A stretch of DNA of 64,000 bases from Physcia stellaris (taxonomy: Eukaryota > Ascomycota > Lecanoromycetes > Caliciales > Physciaceae). A program made the position numbers and the translations under genes. The first letter of the stretch is position 1, and each line of letters begins with the position of its first letter. The stretch lies in NCBI GenBank assembly GCA_018902385.1, contig JABSSW010000064.1, positions 62,001 through 126,000 of the forward strand. Reading direction: 5' to 3'. The notes below the pieces were generated by a model, which saw only the letters and a program-made list of their open reading frames with translations, searched no databases and had not been told where the DNA came from. Positions 63,031 through 64,000 of the stretch are shown here, piece by piece.

Positions 63031-63520
63031 ATGAGCGTTTCAGACTGGCATATCTCGATGTTTTTATTCGGACTCTTTGACTCTCTCCACCAAAAATGTA
63101 TATTCTGCCAAGGGGCCCAGCACAGGCTCATTGTTGTACAAGATAGCAAACGTGATAGTAACAGGTCATTTGAAGCTTTCGGTCTTCCCCACAATCCCAT
63201 GTATGCTGCGACAAAGACTGTTATGGCATCACATGCTGCAGAGATATCACATCTTCGTGTTCCCTTCGCTCCCCTCTCTCACGCTGTCAATGCATGGCAC
63301 CCCACTGAGTCGCCCAAGCTGTTCTCTTGGCCCGTGTGACGCGCAACAGCTCCCGTTTCCTGCAAATGTCAGCCGTCTACTTTTTCCGCTATTCTCTCTT
63401 CTTTCAAGTACTCTTCTCCCTTCTCTTCTCGCCTCCCCTCGCCCTTTCCCCTTCCCCACTACCAAGATAATTTCTCGCCCCTCAATGAAATCTTCCTAAC
63501 AGGGCAACTCACCGTTGTAG
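63031..63520. other. Region between two convergent genes, with a pyrimidine tract
   Basis: Prohibitin-2 and the minus-strand Cys-rich gene end towards each other here. Plus-strand frames of 102 and 140 codons exist but have no family resemblance and lie in 3' UTR territory. From about 63,371 to 63,465 the plus strand is almost pure C/T (TTTTTCCGCTATTCTCTC and onward), which on the minus strand is a purine tract. Confidence 0.55.
63371..63465 (+). repeat. Low-complexity C/T-rich tract
   Basis: About 95 bases with only scattered purines, blocks such as CTCTTCTCCCTTCTCTTCTC and CCTTTCCCCTTCCCC. CT-rich tracts are common in fungal promoters and UTRs. Here it lies downstream of both flanking genes. 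Confidence 0.75.
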
Positions 63521-63962
63521 TCACCCATCCGCCTTCGGCCCCATGGGCGGATACTCCTTGCTCTCGAACTCAACCTTGGGCGTACATTCGCACCATTCAG
63601 TAACGGGATAGTGTTCCATTACCATAGGAATATGCTGGCCGCAACCAAACCACGTCGTCTTCTCTAAAAGGGAAAAACGGGGTTAGTCGGCACTGTGGAT
63701 TGCTTTTTAGGTTGAAGTTGAAGAAGGAAATACCAGTGGGAACAAAAGATATCAGAGGCTAAAAGAAAAGGAAGAGGAGAAGCGGAAAGCTCATAACATG
63801 CATACGATGTAGAACTATCATGATGCAGATTGGAACGACGACTGGGGGTGGGATCGTACGAGCTCAATCTTCCGTCGACACCTTTGGTTCCGATTACGAA
63901 GGCTGATGAAAACAATGCGTACGATACATACCGCATGTTGAACAAGTTGCTTTCTTACACAT
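63521..63962 (-). CDS. Small conserved Cys-rich protein, 57 residues, two exons
   Basis: Minus-strand gene with exon 1 at 63,962-63,932 (31 nt) and exon 2 at 63,663-63,521, separated by a 268-bp intron (GTATGT donor, CTAAC branch site, TTTTAG acceptor), long compared with the roughly 50-bp introns elsewhere in the window. The product starts MCKKATCSTCEKTTWFGCG and ends KEYPPMGPKADG. Cysteines at 2, 7, 10, 18, 35 and 37 plus His21 give C-X4-C-X2-C..C-X2-H..C-X-C, a spacing that suggests a small zinc-binding fold. From memory, very similar short proteins of unknown function are widespread in filamentous ascomycetes, but I know no gene name. No signal peptide or membrane segment, so probably cytosolic or nuclear. 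A GTGAGT directly after the stop could mark a 3' UTR intron. Confidence 0.75.
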
Positions 63963-64000
63963 CTTAGGCGTTCGTGGAAGGTCTTAGGAAGGGCTTGTAA
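63963..64000 (-). promoter_or_regulatory. Start of the upstream region of the Cys-rich gene
   Basis: Only 38 bp of 5' flank are in the window. They probably belong to the 5' UTR, and no motif can be named. Confidence 0.3.

Noticed and set aside
63031-63499. Plus-strand frames of 102 and 140 codons after prohibitin-2
   Set aside because: They lie in 3' UTR and a low-complexity C/T tract, and the translations are Ser/Pro/Leu-rich without domain features.
63664-63945. Minus-strand 93-codon frame
   Set aside because: It coincides with the 268-bp intron of the Cys-rich gene, whose splice signals and product are more convincing.

Overview
The window looks like a chromosome arm segment from a filamentous ascomycete (Pezizomycotina-type). 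The genes carry several short introns of about 50 bases with GT..AG ends and CTAAC/CTGAC-like branch sites. The recognisable genes are fungal-type CstF64/Rna15, prohibitin-2, a Dabb-domain protein and a small cysteine protein. The other 57 kb is an extremely AT-rich block of mutated LTR retrotransposons, as expected of a genome with repeat-induced point mutation (RIP). The species cannot be told from this sequence.

Bases 1 to about 57,235 are the AT-rich block. No living gene is visible in it. It is a graveyard of Ty3/Gypsy (Metaviridae-type) elements, nested and in both orientations. From left to right: 1-6,045 unassigned; a chromodomain-type Gypsy on the minus strand with LTRs of about 97 bp (6,046-16,969), holding a second Gypsy on the plus strand with LTRs of about 215 bp (10,918-15,411) and a matching target duplication; a family with a zinc-finger gag on the plus strand (about 17,100-22,003); two oppositely oriented pieces (about 22,010-26,420); an unassigned stretch (26,420-29,700); a minus-strand relative of the first element (29,700-32,720); a less mutated patch of unknown origin (32,720-35,000); another minus-strand piece (35,000-37,288); a Gypsy with both LTRs on the minus strand (37,289-44,858); an inverted relative abutting it head to head (44,859-50,666); and a minus-strand zinc-finger-gag element (50,667 to about 57,230). 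All copies are broken many times over.

The mutation signature of this block is its most striking property. Cytosines survive almost only before A or G, and guanines almost only after C or T, so CpT/ApG and CpC/GpG are nearly absent while CpA/TpG and CpG remain. Canonical Neurospora RIP destroys CpA instead.

Bases 57,235-64,000 have normal composition and hold the genes: a secreted-protein-like relic at the border (plus); a four-exon Dabb-domain gene (minus, 58,107-58,557); a weak second relic (59,413-59,831); the CstF64/Rna15 homologue (minus, 60,388-61,570) sharing a 314-bp divergent promoter with prohibitin-2 (plus, 61,885-63,030); and a 57-residue Cys-rich gene (minus, 63,521-63,962). These are separate housekeeping functions (mRNA 3'-end formation, mitochondrial inner-membrane scaffold, stress-type barrel), not one pathway.
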